A stretch of 64,000 nucleotides of DNA from Shewanella dokdonensis (GTDB lineage Bacteria > Pseudomonadota > Gammaproteobacteria > Enterobacterales > Shewanellaceae), in the NCBI RefSeq assembly GCF_018394335.1, contig NZ_CP074572.1:3720001-3784000 (forward strand), in the 5' to 3' direction. Positions 26,856-37,023 of this stretch are shown one piece after another. How positions within the stretch are numbered: position 1 is the first letter of the stretch; every line of letters begins with the position of its first letter. The position numbers and the translations under genes were made by a program. The notes below the pieces were generated by a model. The model was not told the DNA's origin. It was given only the letters and a program-made list of their open reading frames with translations, and did not search any database.

Positions 26856-28253
26856 TCACTCCTTGAATTGTTGCAACAGTGGCAGGATGCGACTGACTTT
26901 GTCATGGCATTCCTGATATTCAGCATCGCCGTCAGAATCTGCCACAATGCCACCACCAGCCCAACAATGCAGTTTCCCCTCAGCGGCAACGAGTGTTCTG
27001 ATGGCAATATTACTATCCATAGTGCCATGCTGACTGATATAGGCTATAGCGCCACAGTAAAGGTTACGCCTTGATGGCTCCAGTTCTTCGATGATTTCCA
27101 TGGCCCGGATTTTGGGCGCGCCAGTGATGGAGCCACCGGGAAAGGCTGAGCGTAATAAGGTGAGGGGCGTGACATCGTCTGGTAATTGTCCAGTCACTGT
27201 GCTGACTAAGTGATGTACGGCCGGGAAGCTCTCCAAGGCAAATAATGAGGGCACTGTTACACTGCCGGGCGTGGCGATTTTCCCGATATCGTTGCGTAGC
27301 AGGTCAACAATCATCAGGTTTTCGGCGCGGTTTTTTGCTGACTGCTGTAACTCTACGGCCAACTGCCGATCTGCTGCGGCATTGTCACTGCGCGGCGCCG
27401 TACCTTTAATCGGTTTGGTCTGGATCTGACCGGCGGCCGTGACCGTCATAAAACGCTCCGGTGAAATTGACAGCGCGCACCCTTGTGGTAACCGCATGAA
27501 GGCTGAAAATGGCGCGGTATTGGCTTGACGTAAGGCACAGTAAGCTTGCCATTCATCGCCTTGGTAATCGGTACTGAAGCGTTGTGTCAGATTAATCTGA
27601 TAACAGTCACCGCTGTGCAAATAATGCTGAATGCGCTGAAATTTTTCGAGGTACTCGCTTTTGCTGAGTTGCGGCTGCCAGTAGCTGGCAAGGGTAAACG
27701 GAGTCGTTGCTGCGGGCGGTGTTGCCAGTAACGCCTGTAAGCGCGCCAATGTGGCGTTTAAGGCGGCTTCCCCGGCGTAATGTAGCAGTTGCCAGCCTTG
27801 TGTTTGTTTGTCGTGCAATAAGGCCCAGTCATAAATGCCCACGGCTAACTGTGGAAAAGCAATATCATCCGCGGCGATGTCAGGTAATTGTTCCAGCTTG
27901 CGGCCTAAGTCGTAACCAAAACAACCGATAGCACCACCGCCAAAGGGCAATATTGTGGGTTTGCTGTCAGGGAAATAGTCCGCCAGTAATTGCCGCAGCA
28001 ACTGCCAGGGATCGGCCGCTGACCATTGCTTTTGTTTCTGTTGCTGGCAAATTTCACTGGTATTGCCATGGGTGGTCAGCGTTGCCAATGGCCAAGCACT
28101 GATAAGGTCAAATTTGGCATCGGGATGTTCGGCATCGGCGGAGTCTAGCAATACGGCCCAAGGCAGTGTCGAAAAATGGCTAAACAACTGTGGCACCGTA
28201 TAGTTCCAGTCCAACGAATAACGCGCAATCTGGCTGCTGTTTGCGATGTGCAT
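26856..28253 (-). CDS. pabB: Aminodeoxychorismate synthase component I
   Basis: 465 residues of the anthranilate synthase I/PabB fold. The chorismate-binding half has GDCYQINLTQRF, QTKPIKGTAPR, NLMIVDLLRNDIGKI, and GSITGAPKIRAMEIIEELEP with GAIAYIS. The PIKG segment has Lys at the position that marks PabB/ADC synthases, whereas TrpE carries Ala-like residues there, so PabB is preferred to TrpE. It makes 4-amino-4-deoxychorismate for folate with a glutaminase partner not present here. Intact. Confidence 0.9.
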   Translation of the reverse strand: MHIANSSQIARYSLDWNYTVPQLFSHFSTLPWAVLLDSADAEHPDAKFDLISAWPLATLTTHGNTSEICQQQKQKQWSAADPWQLLRQLLADYFPDSKPTILPFGGGAIGCFGYDLGRKLEQLPDIAADDIAFPQLAVGIYDWALLHDKQTQGWQLLHYAGEAALNATLARLQALLATPPAATTPFTLASYWQPQLSKSEYLEKFQRIQHYLHSGDCYQINLTQRFSTDYQGDEWQAYCALRQANTAPFSAFMRLPQGCALSISPERFMTVTAAGQIQTKPIKGTAPRSDNAAADRQLAVELQQSAKNRAENLMIVDLLRNDIGKIATPGSVTVPSLFALESFPAVHHLVSTVTGQLPDDVTPLTLLRSAFPGGSITGAPKIRAMEIIEELEPSRRNLYCGAIAYISQHGTMDSNIAIRTLVAAEGKLHCWAGGGIVADSDGDAEYQECHDKVSRILPLLQQFKE

Positions 28254-28476
28254 CTAACAATTAATTCCAAAAAATGTGATGTAGCCCAAAAAGCTGTGAA
28301 AGGTTATCATATCTGCCACCAAAAAAATGACCATAACAGCCTGACCTTAGGTGAAATCGAGCAGTATGACGATTTTCTGCGGTGCGCATGGGGGCATCGA
28401 TACTGTAGGCGGATCGCGCATGAGTTGACAAGCGCTAGACGCCTCGGTGGGGACAGGGAGCAATTGGAGCGCAAAC

Positions 28477-29996
28477 ATGTCTGTAATCAAGCAAGCTGAC
28501 TTTATCGACAGTATCGCAGATGCCCTGCAGTACATCTCTTATTACCATCCCAAGGATTTCATTGATGCCATGGCCGAGGCTTATGCGCGCGAGCAGAGTC
28601 CGGCCGCTAAAGACGCCATTGCCCAGATCCTGATCAACTCACGGATGTCCGCCGAAGGGCATAGACCTTTGTGTCAGGATACCGGGATCGTCACCTGTTT
28701 TGTGTACGTGGGGATGGGCGTGCAATGGGATAAAACCGACATGACCATTCAGCAGATGGTTGATGAAGGTACCCGTCGCGCCTATACCAATACCGATAAC
28801 ACTTTACGTGCTTCGATTGTGGCCGACCCTGCCGGAACCCGTAAAAATACTCGCGATAACAGTCCAGCAGTAGTGCACATTGTCTCTGTGCCCGGCGATA
28901 AAGTGGATGTGGCAATCGCGGCTAAAGGCGGCGGCTCTGAAAATAAATCCAAGATGGTGATGCTGAATCCTTCCGATGATATTGCCGCCTGGGTTGAGAA
29001 AACCTTGCCAACGATGGGGGCAGGTTGGTGCCCACCAGGAATGTTAGGCATTGGCATAGGGGTACGGCTGAAAAAGCGGCGGTTATGGCTAAAGAAGCAC
29101 TGATGGAGAGTGTTGATATCCATGAGTTACAAGCTCGTGGGGCCGAAACGACCGAAGAGAAGCTCCGTTTGGATATTTTCAATCGGGCGAATAACTTAGG
29201 GATTGGTGCCCAGGGCCTGGGTGGTTTGACAACCGTGCTTGATGTCAAAATCAAAACAGCGCCCACACATGCGGCTTCTAAGCCAGTGGTGATGATCCCT
29301 AACTGTGCCGCCACCCGCCATGTGCATTTTCATCTTGATGGTACTGGCCCGGCAGAACTCACGCCGCCGTCATTGGACGACTGGCCAGCTATTACTTGGG
29401 AAGTTGGCGAAAATACCCGCCGGGTTAACCTAGATACAGTCACCCAAGCCGAGATTGAAACCTGGAACAGCGGTGATACTTTGTTGTTGTCTGGCAAAAT
29501 GCTGACTGGCCGTGATGCTGCCCACAAACGTATTCAAAGCCTGCTGGAAAGCGGTGAAGGCTTGCCTGCTGGCGTCGATTTTCACGGTAAGTTTATTTAT
29601 TACGTTGGCCCGGTGGATCCTGTGGGTGATGAAGTGGTTGGCCCCGCCGGCCCGACCACCTCTACCCGCATGGACAAATTTACCGACATGATGCTGGAAA
29701 AAACTGGTCTGATGGGCATGATAGGTAAAGCTGAACGGGGCCCAGTCGCGGTTGCCTCCATTAAACAACATAAAGCGGTATATTTAATGGCCGTTGGCGG
29801 TGCAGCTTATTTGGTCTCAAAAGCCATTAAAAAGGCGCGGGTGATCGCATTCGAAGATTTGGGAATGGAAGCAATTTATGAGTTTGAAGTTAAGGATATG
29901 CCTGTTACTGTAGCGGTTGACTCTCAAGGGGTAAATGCCCACGAAACCGGACCTGCCATCTGGAAAGTCAATATCCAGCAGGCGCGGCAAGCGTGA
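28477..29996 (+). CDS. fumB: Class I (iron-sulfur) fumarate hydratase (frameshift in a G run)
   Basis: Starts MSVIKQADFIDSIADALQYI at ATG 28477 with GGAG 9 bp upstream; an earlier in-frame ATG (28447) is less likely. The frame breaks at GGGG near 29060; one G restores MLGIGIGGTAEKAAVMAKEA and a 506-residue protein like E. coli FumA/FumB. The cluster-binding CQDTG (about residue 68) and later motifs (VVMIPNCAATRHVHF, TSTRMDKFTDMML) are present. It converts fumarate to malate with an O2-sensitive [4Fe-4S] cluster, in line with a facultative anaerobe. Confidence 0.9.
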
Positions 29997-30010
29997 GTAT
30001 GAATAACCAG

Positions 30011-30033
30011 AGGGGCCGGTGATGGCCCCTTTG
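30011..30033 (+). terminator. Terminator hairpin after fumarase
   Basis: AGGGGCC / GGCCCCT stem (30011-30017 with 30024-30030) with loop GGTGAT, then a short T tract (TTTGTT). It lies 14 bp after the fumarase stop. The U tail is short, so efficiency is uncertain. Confidence 0.6.
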
Positions 30034-30080
30034 TTATTGATAACCTGAACCATCGAAAAATAACAAAAGAAGATCGACAA

Positions 30081-32141
30081 ATGAAAATGAACACTTTGTG
30101 TATGGCGCTGTTGGCAACAGGAATTACCTTGCCAGCGCTGGCTGCCGGACAGCAGCCATTTACTGTACAGGATTTGGTGAAGCTCAATAAGTTACACTCT
30201 GCTGCCGTTTCTAACGATGGCACTAAGCTGGTATACGGGGTTAAAACCGTTGCCGATGATGGCAAAGCTAATTCCGATCTGTATCTGCTGGATTTGACAG
30301 ATAAAGCGGCTAAACCGCTGCAATTGACCACCGCCAAAGGGACTGAACATGATGTCAGCTTCAGCCCAGATGACCGCAGTATCTATTTCGTCGCGGCCCG
30401 CGATGGCAGCAGCCAATTGTACCGCTTGTCCTTGACTGGTGGCGAAGCGCAACAGGTATCGCATCTGCCGTTAGATATCGATGGTTACAAGTTGTCTGCG
30501 GATGGTAAGCAGGTGGTGATGTCGATTCGGGTATTCCCAGAATGTGACACGCTAGAATGCTCCAAAGAAAAATTTGATGCAGAAAAGAACCGCAAAAGCA
30601 CTGGCCGCGAATACAGCCAGTTGATGGTGCGGCATTGGGATACTTGGTTTGATCATGCCCGTAACCACTTGATTGTGGCACCGATTGAAAATGGTCAGTT
30701 GGGTAAAACTGTCGATGTGACAAAAGGACTGGACACCGAAACACCGCCAAAACCCTTTTCTGGGATGGAAGAAGTTACCTTTACGCCCGATGGCAAATAT
30801 GTGGTGTATAGCGCTAAAGCGCCAGCAAAAGATCAGGCCTGGACCACCAATTATGACCTGTGGCAAGTGCCGGTAAATGGCGGTGACACCGTTAATCTAA
30901 CGGCGGAAAATAAAGCCTGGGATGCACAACCGGTTTATTCCGCAGATGGCCGTTATCTCGCTTATCTGGCGATGAAAAAACCAGGATTTGAAGCCGATCG
31001 TTACCGCATCATGCTGCGTGATACGGTTACCGGTCAGACTAAGGAAGTCGCGCCGCTGTGGGATCGCAGTCCAGCATCGATCAGCTTCGGTAAGGATAAC
31101 AATACCTTATATGTTACGGCTCAGGATGTTGGGCAAGTATCGGTATTCGCTATCAATACTCAGTTTGGTGATGTTCGTACCTTATATAATGATGGCAGCA
31201 ACAGCTTGGTGGGCCTTGCCGGTGACCGCCTGATAGTGAAACATGCCTCATTAGTAGAACCTGGTGACCTTTGGTCGATGAACTCTGATGGGCAGGACTT
31301 ACAGCGTCTGACCGATGTTAACCGTGCCAAACTCGACAACATCAAATTTGGAGATTTCCAGCAGTTCAGCTTTAAGGGCTGGAATAATGAAGAGGTGTTC
31401 GGCTACTGGCTGAAACCCGCCAATTTTGAAGAGGGTAAAAAATATCCGGTAGCGTTTTTGGTGCACGGTGGCCCACAAGGCTCATTTGGTAACTCATTCA
31501 GCTCACGCTGGAATCCTGAATTGTGGGCCGGGGCTGGCTATGCCGTCGTCATGGTCGATTTCCATGGCTCCACTGGTTATGGTCAGGCATTTACCGATTC
31601 AATCAGTCTCGACTGGGGTGGTAAGCCGCTGGAAGATCTGCAAAAAGGTTTGGCGGCAGCAGCTAAACAGCAACCTTGGATTGATGCGTCAAATGCTTGT
31701 GCTTTAGGCGGTTCCTACGGTGGCTACATGATGAATTGGATCCAAGGCAATTGGAACGATGGTTTCAAGTGCTTGGTGGATCATGCTGGATTGTTTGATA
31801 TGCGTTCTATGTACCATGTAACCGAGGAGTTATGGTTCCCGGAACATGAGTTTGGCGGTACATATGAACAAGCCAAGGATCTGTACGAAAAGTTCAACCC
31901 GGCTAACTATGTGCAGAATTGGAAGACGCCAATGCTGGTGATCCACGGTGAACAGGACTTCCGCGTGCCTTATGATCAAGGTTTAGCCGCGTTTTCCTAC
32001 ATGCAGCGGAATAATATTCCTTCTGAGCTGCTGGTGTTCCCCGATGAAAACCACTGGATCCTCAACCCTGATAACCTACAGCAATGGTACGGCAAAGTGC
32101 TGGGGTGGATGGATCGTTGGACGGGCAAAGCCGCGCAGTAA
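30081..32141 (+). CDS. S9 family serine peptidase (prolyl oligopeptidase / acylaminoacyl-peptidase type), exported
   Basis: 686 residues with a signal peptide (MNTLCMALLATGITLPALAA). An N-terminal WD40-like beta-propeller repeats SPDDRSIYFVAAR-type strands to about residue 400. The C-terminal alpha/beta-hydrolase has the nucleophile in LGGSYGGYMMNW, the Asp in HGEQDFRVPYDQG, and the His in PDENHWIL. Such enzymes release dipeptides or acyl-amino acids in the periplasm. SD AAGAAGA precedes the start. Intact, with a strong terminator at its end. Confidence 0.92.
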   Translation: MKMNTLCMALLATGITLPALAAGQQPFTVQDLVKLNKLHSAAVSNDGTKLVYGVKTVADDGKANSDLYLLDLTDKAAKPLQLTTAKGTEHDVSFSPDDRSIYFVAARDGSSQLYRLSLTGGEAQQVSHLPLDIDGYKLSADGKQVVMSIRVFPECDTLECSKEKFDAEKNRKSTGREYSQLMVRHWDTWFDHARNHLIVAPIENGQLGKTVDVTKGLDTETPPKPFSGMEEVTFTPDGKYVVYSAKAPAKDQAWTTNYDLWQVPVNGGDTVNLTAENKAWDAQPVYSADGRYLAYLAMKKPGFEADRYRIMLRDTVTGQTKEVAPLWDRSPASISFGKDNNTLYVTAQDVGQVSVFAINTQFGDVRTLYNDGSNSLVGLAGDRLIVKHASLVEPGDLWSMNSDGQDLQRLTDVNRAKLDNIKFGDFQQFSFKGWNNEEVFGYWLKPANFEEGKKYPVAFLVHGGPQGSFGNSFSSRWNPELWAGAGYAVVMVDFHGSTGYGQAFTDSISLDWGGKPLEDLQKGLAAAAKQQPWIDASNACALGGSYGGYMMNWIQGNWNDGFKCLVDHAGLFDMRSMYHVTEELWFPEHEFGGTYEQAKDLYEKFNPANYVQNWKTPMLVIHGEQDFRVPYDQGLAAFSYMQRNNIPSELLVFPDENHWILNPDNLQQWYGKVLGWMDRWTGKAAQ

Positions 32142-32968
32142 GTCTGTTTTATCTGCCACTGTAAAAGCCGACATTGTCGGCTTTTTTACTGCCATTTATT
32201 AACGTAACCGCCCTGCGGTTGGGGGTATTGTTTATCTGAACCTTGGCCGGTAAAGCCTTCGGTGAGGGGATTTATTGGCATTCTTTACCAAATTTAAAAC
32301 AATATAATCAATAAGATATGCTCATTGGCATTAATTGGGCAGATGTTTCTGACATCGTGCTCAAGTTACATCGCCGCATCTTTAACCCTGTGACGGCCAG
32401 CCATGTCCCAGATTTTTTCGATGCCGATATCGGCTACAGGATTATCTTGGTGTCATTATGCCGTTACATCCCATTTCCATGCCTGTGTGCGGTTTAACTG
32501 GTGGGTTACTGTGCTTTGCGCCGTCTTATTAAAGTGCCATTAAGGTTAGGTTTTTTACAGTGGGCCAGTGGCAAACATCTTCTTTGCCAGATTTCATAAG
32601 TAACCATATGCTTGTATTATGATGTTTATCAACAGGGTAGGTTACGTTCAACCGCTTTGAGTCCGATAGATTTTATCTCCCGGGTCTTATGGGAATTAGC
32701 CTTATCTGCGGTGTGTTGGTGAGAGCATGACGATGCGGCAAACCTGCCATGAATGCAGGCTGCTGCGCAGTTTTCAGCCGATACGCGATATAGCTAACAA
32801 TGGCAGCAAAAACAATGGATACAGTGGCTTTCTTTGTCATGAATTTAGTAGTAATTTATTGCCCTCGTCCGTATTTGCCTCCCAGAGACGTTTATATATT
32901 AGCGGCACTCAGCTTTTGAATATAAACCCTGCTTTTCTTGCTTTAATGATAAATAAGGTTGTTTCTAC
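32142..32968. other. Long intergenic region upstream of opgG
   Basis: 827 bp without a recognised gene. After the terminator at 32163-32187 the sequence is AT-rich. A 48-codon open frame beginning ATG 32318 and a 95-codon frame at 32727-33014 were seen but look like chance frames. The region just before opgG must hold its promoter. The unusual length may hide a leader, a decayed gene or a small RNA, but I see none clearly. Confidence 0.5.
32163..32187 (+). terminator. Rho-independent terminator after the S9 peptidase gene
   Basis: AAAAGCCGA / TCGGCTTTT 9-bp stem with loop CATTG, followed by a run of six or more T. It starts 22 bp after the stop codon. Confidence 0.9.
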
Positions 32969-34633
32969 ATGCTCAGTCGATTTGGAAAAACGCTTAGCCT
33001 GGCTGTGTTGTTAGGAGTCGCATTGTTGCAATCAGCCAACGTGCTGGCTGATCCTAAAACACCTCTTAATCAAGAGAACAAAGTAGAGGCCATTCTGGCT
33101 GACAAAAATCCGCCAGCAGCGCCGCAGACAGCCCAGAAGCCGCTGGCCGTAAGCAATGCTAAATTCACTACGAGTGGTGTGTTTGATCAGGACACAGTGG
33201 TGAAACTGGCAAAACAACTTGCGGGCAAGCCCTATGTTGCGCCGGACGAGTCGTTGCCAGACTCCCTTAAAAATCTTACCCAAGAACAGTACCAGGATAT
33301 CCGCTTCCGCGCAGATGCCGCCATCTGGAAAAATCAGAATCTGCCTTATCAGTTGCAGCTGTTTCACCGTGGCTTTTATTTCAAGGAGTTGGTGGAGCTG
33401 GCGCTGGTACGCGGCAATCAAGCGGCGCATTTAGCTTATAATCCCGACTATTTTGAAACCGGCAAGTCTGTGACCCAACCTTTGCCCCAAGGCGATATCG
33501 GTTATTCCGGGTTCCGTCTGCATTATCCCTTGAATCGTAAAGACTATTTTGATGAATTACTGGTATTCCAAGGGGCAACCTATTTCCGCGCGTTAGGGAA
33601 GGGCAATAACTATGGGGTTTCGGCTCGCGGTTTAGCGTTAAAAACAGCCGATCCTATGGGCGAAGAGTTCCCGTTCTTTAAAGCCTTCTGGATTGAAGAG
33701 CCCCATGAAGACTCAAATCTTCTGGTGATCCATGCACTGTTGGACAGCCCTAGTGTTACCGGCGCATATCGTTTTTCGGTGCGTCCCGGTGATAATACCC
33801 AAATGGATGTGGAAGCTACGCTGTTCCCCAGAGTCGACCTAGATAAAGTAGGATTAGCGCCTGGCACCAGTATGTATATGCACTCGCTCAATGGGCGACA
33901 AAATACCGATGACTTCCGGCCTGAAGTGCATGATTCCGATGGCTTATTGATGCTCAACGGCCGTAGTGAACGCCTATGGCGGCCGTTAGCTAACCCCAAA
34001 ACGCTGCAGATCAGTGCATTTATGGATAATGCGCCACAAGGATTTGGTTTAATCCAGCGGCAGCGTAATTACAGCGCTTACCAGGATTTGCGTACCCCTT
34101 ATCAGACACATCCAAGCCTGTGGGTTGAGCCAGTGGGCAACTGGGGCCAAGGGTCTGTCATTCTTACCGAAATCCCAACTCAAGCAGAAATTCACGACAA
34201 TATCGTGGTGTTCTGGCGGCCGATGGAACCTATTCGTGCCGGTAGCCAGTATCGCTTTGCCTATCGGCTCAGTTGGGGCGAGGAACCCGCAGTCAAGACT
34301 GGCACAGTCACCGTGGCTCGTACCGCGAGTGGTCGAGCTGATATTTCCAAGCCCACAGCCAAACGTTTGTTTGTTATCGATTATCAGTTAAATGATGGTA
34401 AACGTCCGGCAGTGATGCCCGTGCCCAAAGTGCAAACTTCTGCGGGTAGCATCGATAATGTTGATATCCGTGACAACCCCCACAACGGTGGCTATCGGCT
34501 GACATTTCAGTTTGATCCTAAAGACGCTCAGGTGGCAGAACTGCGGGCAGAATTACAGTTTGATGCCGCGGCGGGTATTGATGCTGCCGCCCCTGGAAAA
34601 GTTGAAACTTGGTTATATCGTTGGTCACGTTAA
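32969..34633 (+). CDS. opgG: Periplasmic glucan biosynthesis protein OpgG
   Basis: 554 residues with a signal peptide ([19 protein letters not shown]). MdoG/OpgG features: [40 protein letters not shown] [27 protein letters not shown] and a C-terminal Ig-like domain. OpgG shapes or branches osmoregulated periplasmic glucans made by OpgH. A pair opgG-opgH is the classic operon: the stop TAA overlaps the ATG of opgH (TAATG at 34631-34635). Confidence 0.95.
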   Translation: MLSRFGKTLSLAVLLGVALLQSANVLADPKTPLNQENKVEAILADKNPPAAPQTAQKPLAVSNAKFTTSGVFDQDTVVKLAKQLAGKPYVAPDESLPDSLKNLTQEQYQDIRFRADAAIWKNQNLPYQLQLFHRGFYFKELVELALVRGNQAAHLAYNPDYFETGKSVTQPLPQGDIGYSGFRLHYPLNRKDYFDELLVFQGATYFRALGKGNNYGVSARGLALKTADPMGEEFPFFKAFWIEEPHEDSNLLVIHALLDSPSVTGAYRFSVRPGDNTQMDVEATLFPRVDLDKVGLAPGTSMYMHSLNGRQNTDDFRPEVHDSDGLLMLNGRSERLWRPLANPKTLQISAFMDNAPQGFGLIQRQRNYSAYQDLRTPYQTHPSLWVEPVGNWGQGSVILTEIPTQAEIHDNIVVFWRPMEPIRAGSQYRFAYRLSWGEEPAVKTGTVTVARTASGRADISKPTAKRLFVIDYQLNDGKRPAVMPVPKVQTSAGSIDNVDIRDNPHNGGYRLTFQFDPKDAQVAELRAELQFDAAAGIDAAAPGKVETWLYRWSR

Positions 34634-36855
34634 TGAATCGCAAGGATAAACGGATGTTGCAGGAAAATTTACTGGCGCAGGAACATCCTCAGTTAGACGG
34701 CGACAGTGCCATGCCGCCAGAACGACCAGCGCCAATGCCGGAACAGAGCCTCACCGCGTTGTCGGCGGGCTTTCCGCGTGCGAGCATTAATCCTGGTGGG
34801 GTGACCTCAAAAATCCCGCCGCGGGTGATGGTGGTGGGCTCTGCATTGTTGTTGTCGCTATTTGCCATCTACGAAATGCTACAGGTGTTCAGTGTAGCGG
34901 CGGTAACACCGCTGGAATATCTGGTACTGTTATTGTTTGCCGTTAATTTCTGTTGGATTGCCCTGGCATTTTGTAGCGGTGTCGCCGGTTTTATTGAACT
35001 GATTAAACATAGGTTTGTAAAAGCCCGCGTCACCCAGGTTAAGGTGTTGACCGACAATGTCGCCATATTAATGCCCACTTATAACGAGCAACCGGATCGG
35101 GTGTTCTCGGCGGTAGAAACCATGGCACTGGATCTGGTGAACTACACCCAAGACAGCAAAGAACACCAATGTTTTTCCTGGTTTATTCTCTCTGATACAA
35201 CCGACCCTAGCATCGCCTTGGCAGAAGAACAGGCCTTCTGGCTATTACGGCGGCGGTTGGCGGGCAGGGCGCGGGTGTTTTATCGGCGGCGGCGCAAGAA
35301 TACCGCACGTAAATCTGGCAACGTCGAAGATTTTTGTACCCGTTGGGGCAGTGCTTACGACAGTCTGCTGGTGTTGGACGCTGACAGTGTGATGCAGAGC
35401 CAATGCATTGTAGAACTGGGGCGGCGCATGCAGGCCGATCCCGATGCCGGGTTGATCCAGACCATCCCATACTTGGTGAAAGGCGTTACCTTATTGGCTC
35501 GGTTGCAGCAATTTGCCGCCCGATTTTACGGCCCAATCATCGGCACTGGATTGGCGTGGTGGGTGCAAAAAGAGGGCAACTTCTGGGGCCATAACGCCAT
35601 CATTCGCACCCAGGCCTTTATGCAGGCCGCCGGTTTACCCGTGCTCAAAGGCAAGCCACCTTTCGGCGGACATATCATGAGTCATGACTTTGTCGAGGCC
35701 GCGCTTATCCGCCGCGCGGGCTGGAGTGTGCAGATTGCCGCTGACCTTCCTGGCTCATTTGAAGAGTGTCCACCATCAATTATTGATATGGCGGTACGAG
35801 ATCGCCGCTGGTGTCAGGGGAATTTGCAACATAGTAGGGTGTTACCTGCCAAAGGATTACACTGGATCAGTCGGTTGCATTTAGTTACCGGGATTATGTC
35901 GTATCTGTCTTCGCCGTTTTGGCTGTTGTTGATCCTCTCTGGTTTGCTGCTGGCATTGCAGGCGCACTATATCCGTCCGGAATATTTTACCGATCAGTTT
36001 TCGCTGTTTCCTAAATGGCCAGTCATGGACTCTGATCGAGCATTGCGGCTGTTCTACATCACCATGGGCATTCTGTTTGGGCCGAAAATCTTTGGTTCAC
36101 TGTTGCTGCTGACAGATAAACAATACGTCAAGATCTTGGGCGGTAGATTGCGGATCACTGCCAGTATTCTACTGGAAGTGCTGGTGTCGGCGCTGATAGC
36201 ACCCATCATGATGTTTATCCATTGTGGGGCTGTATTTGCCATTATTTCCGGCAAAGATAGCGGCTGGGCGCCACAACGGCGTGATGATGGTAGCCTGCCT
36301 TGGTCAGACGTGATTTATCGTCACCGCTATCATGTTCTGGCCGGTATCCTGCTGGGTTATGCGGCCTATCTGGATTCTTGGACGCTGTTAGCGTGGATGT
36401 CACCCGCGCTGATTGGCTTGTGGATTGCCGTGCCTTTGTCGGCATTTACCGCATCGCAGAAAGTGGGTAAATGGTTCCGGGCCAAGCGGTTATTGTCGAC
36501 ACCAGAGGAACTTGAACCACCACAGATCCTGACCTCAGCCGCGGCGGCCCGTGGAGAGTATGAAGCCGCGCTTAAAGATGTCTGGGATGTGCGCATGTTA
36601 CTGGATAACCCTGAACTGATGGCATTGCACATGCAAATCATGGATAAACTGCCAACACATATTCCCGGCGGCAAAATCGAGTCAATGGATGCCATTGCGA
36701 GAGTGAAAGTTCAGGAAGCTCAGACACAGGAAGCGCTGTTAGCTAATCTGGACAATAAAGAGTTGGGTTACATCTTAGGCAACCCGCTACTGTTGCAGAC
36801 CATGCAGCGCTTACCTAAATCTTATACCGAGAGTGATTTGGTGAGCATCTGTTAG
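34633..36855 (+). CDS. opgH: Membrane glucosyltransferase OpgH
   Basis: 740 residues from ATG 34633, which overlaps the opgG stop; an upstream in-frame start (34609) lies inside opgG. GT2 family core: [43 protein letters not shown] (DxD) and the RRWCQGN (QxxRW-like) motif. Several membrane segments lie before and after the catalytic loop ([43 protein letters not shown]). It polymerises beta-1,2-glucose backbone from UDP-glucose and moves it to the periplasm. Closed by a terminator. Confidence 0.96.
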   Translation: MNRKDKRMLQENLLAQEHPQLDGDSAMPPERPAPMPEQSLTALSAGFPRASINPGGVTSKIPPRVMVVGSALLLSLFAIYEMLQVFSVAAVTPLEYLVLLLFAVNFCWIALAFCSGVAGFIELIKHRFVKARVTQVKVLTDNVAILMPTYNEQPDRVFSAVETMALDLVNYTQDSKEHQCFSWFILSDTTDPSIALAEEQAFWLLRRRLAGRARVFYRRRRKNTARKSGNVEDFCTRWGSAYDSLLVLDADSVMQSQCIVELGRRMQADPDAGLIQTIPYLVKGVTLLARLQQFAARFYGPIIGTGLAWWVQKEGNFWGHNAIIRTQAFMQAAGLPVLKGKPPFGGHIMSHDFVEAALIRRAGWSVQIAADLPGSFEECPPSIIDMAVRDRRWCQGNLQHSRVLPAKGLHWISRLHLVTGIMSYLSSPFWLLLILSGLLLALQAHYIRPEYFTDQFSLFPKWPVMDSDRALRLFYITMGILFGPKIFGSLLLLTDKQYVKILGGRLRITASILLEVLVSALIAPIMMFIHCGAVFAIISGKDSGWAPQRRDDGSLPWSDVIYRHRYHVLAGILLGYAAYLDSWTLLAWMSPALIGLWIAVPLSAFTASQKVGKWFRAKRLLSTPEELEPPQILTSAAAARGEYEAALKDVWDVRMLLDNPELMALHMQIMDKLPTHIPGGKIESMDAIARVKVQEAQTQEALLANLDNKELGYILGNPLLLQTMQRLPKSYTESDLVSIC

Positions 36856-36874
36856 ATGTCACTGCAATGCTAAG

Positions 36875-36899
36875 AGCCGGCCGATGTGCCGGCTTTTTT
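36875..36899 (+). terminator. Rho-independent terminator after opgH
   Basis: AGCCGGC / GCCGGCT 7-bp stem (36875-36881 with 36888-36894), loop CGATGT, then TTTTTT. It starts 19 bp after the opgH stop. Confidence 0.9.
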
Positions 36900-37023
36900 G
36901 TGGTCTTGGGGGATGGCGATAACGAATGTGAGCCGTGCGGCTGTTTTTATTTTCTGGGTTTGCCAAATTAGTCACTTCAGGATAAATTAAAACACTCGTT
37001 TGAAATATTAAGGCCGTTAACTG

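Noticed and set aside
32727..33014. 95-codon open frame overlapping the start of opgG
   Set aside because: Overlaps the opgG signal peptide in another frame and has no protein-like pattern; opgG with its signal peptide explains the region.
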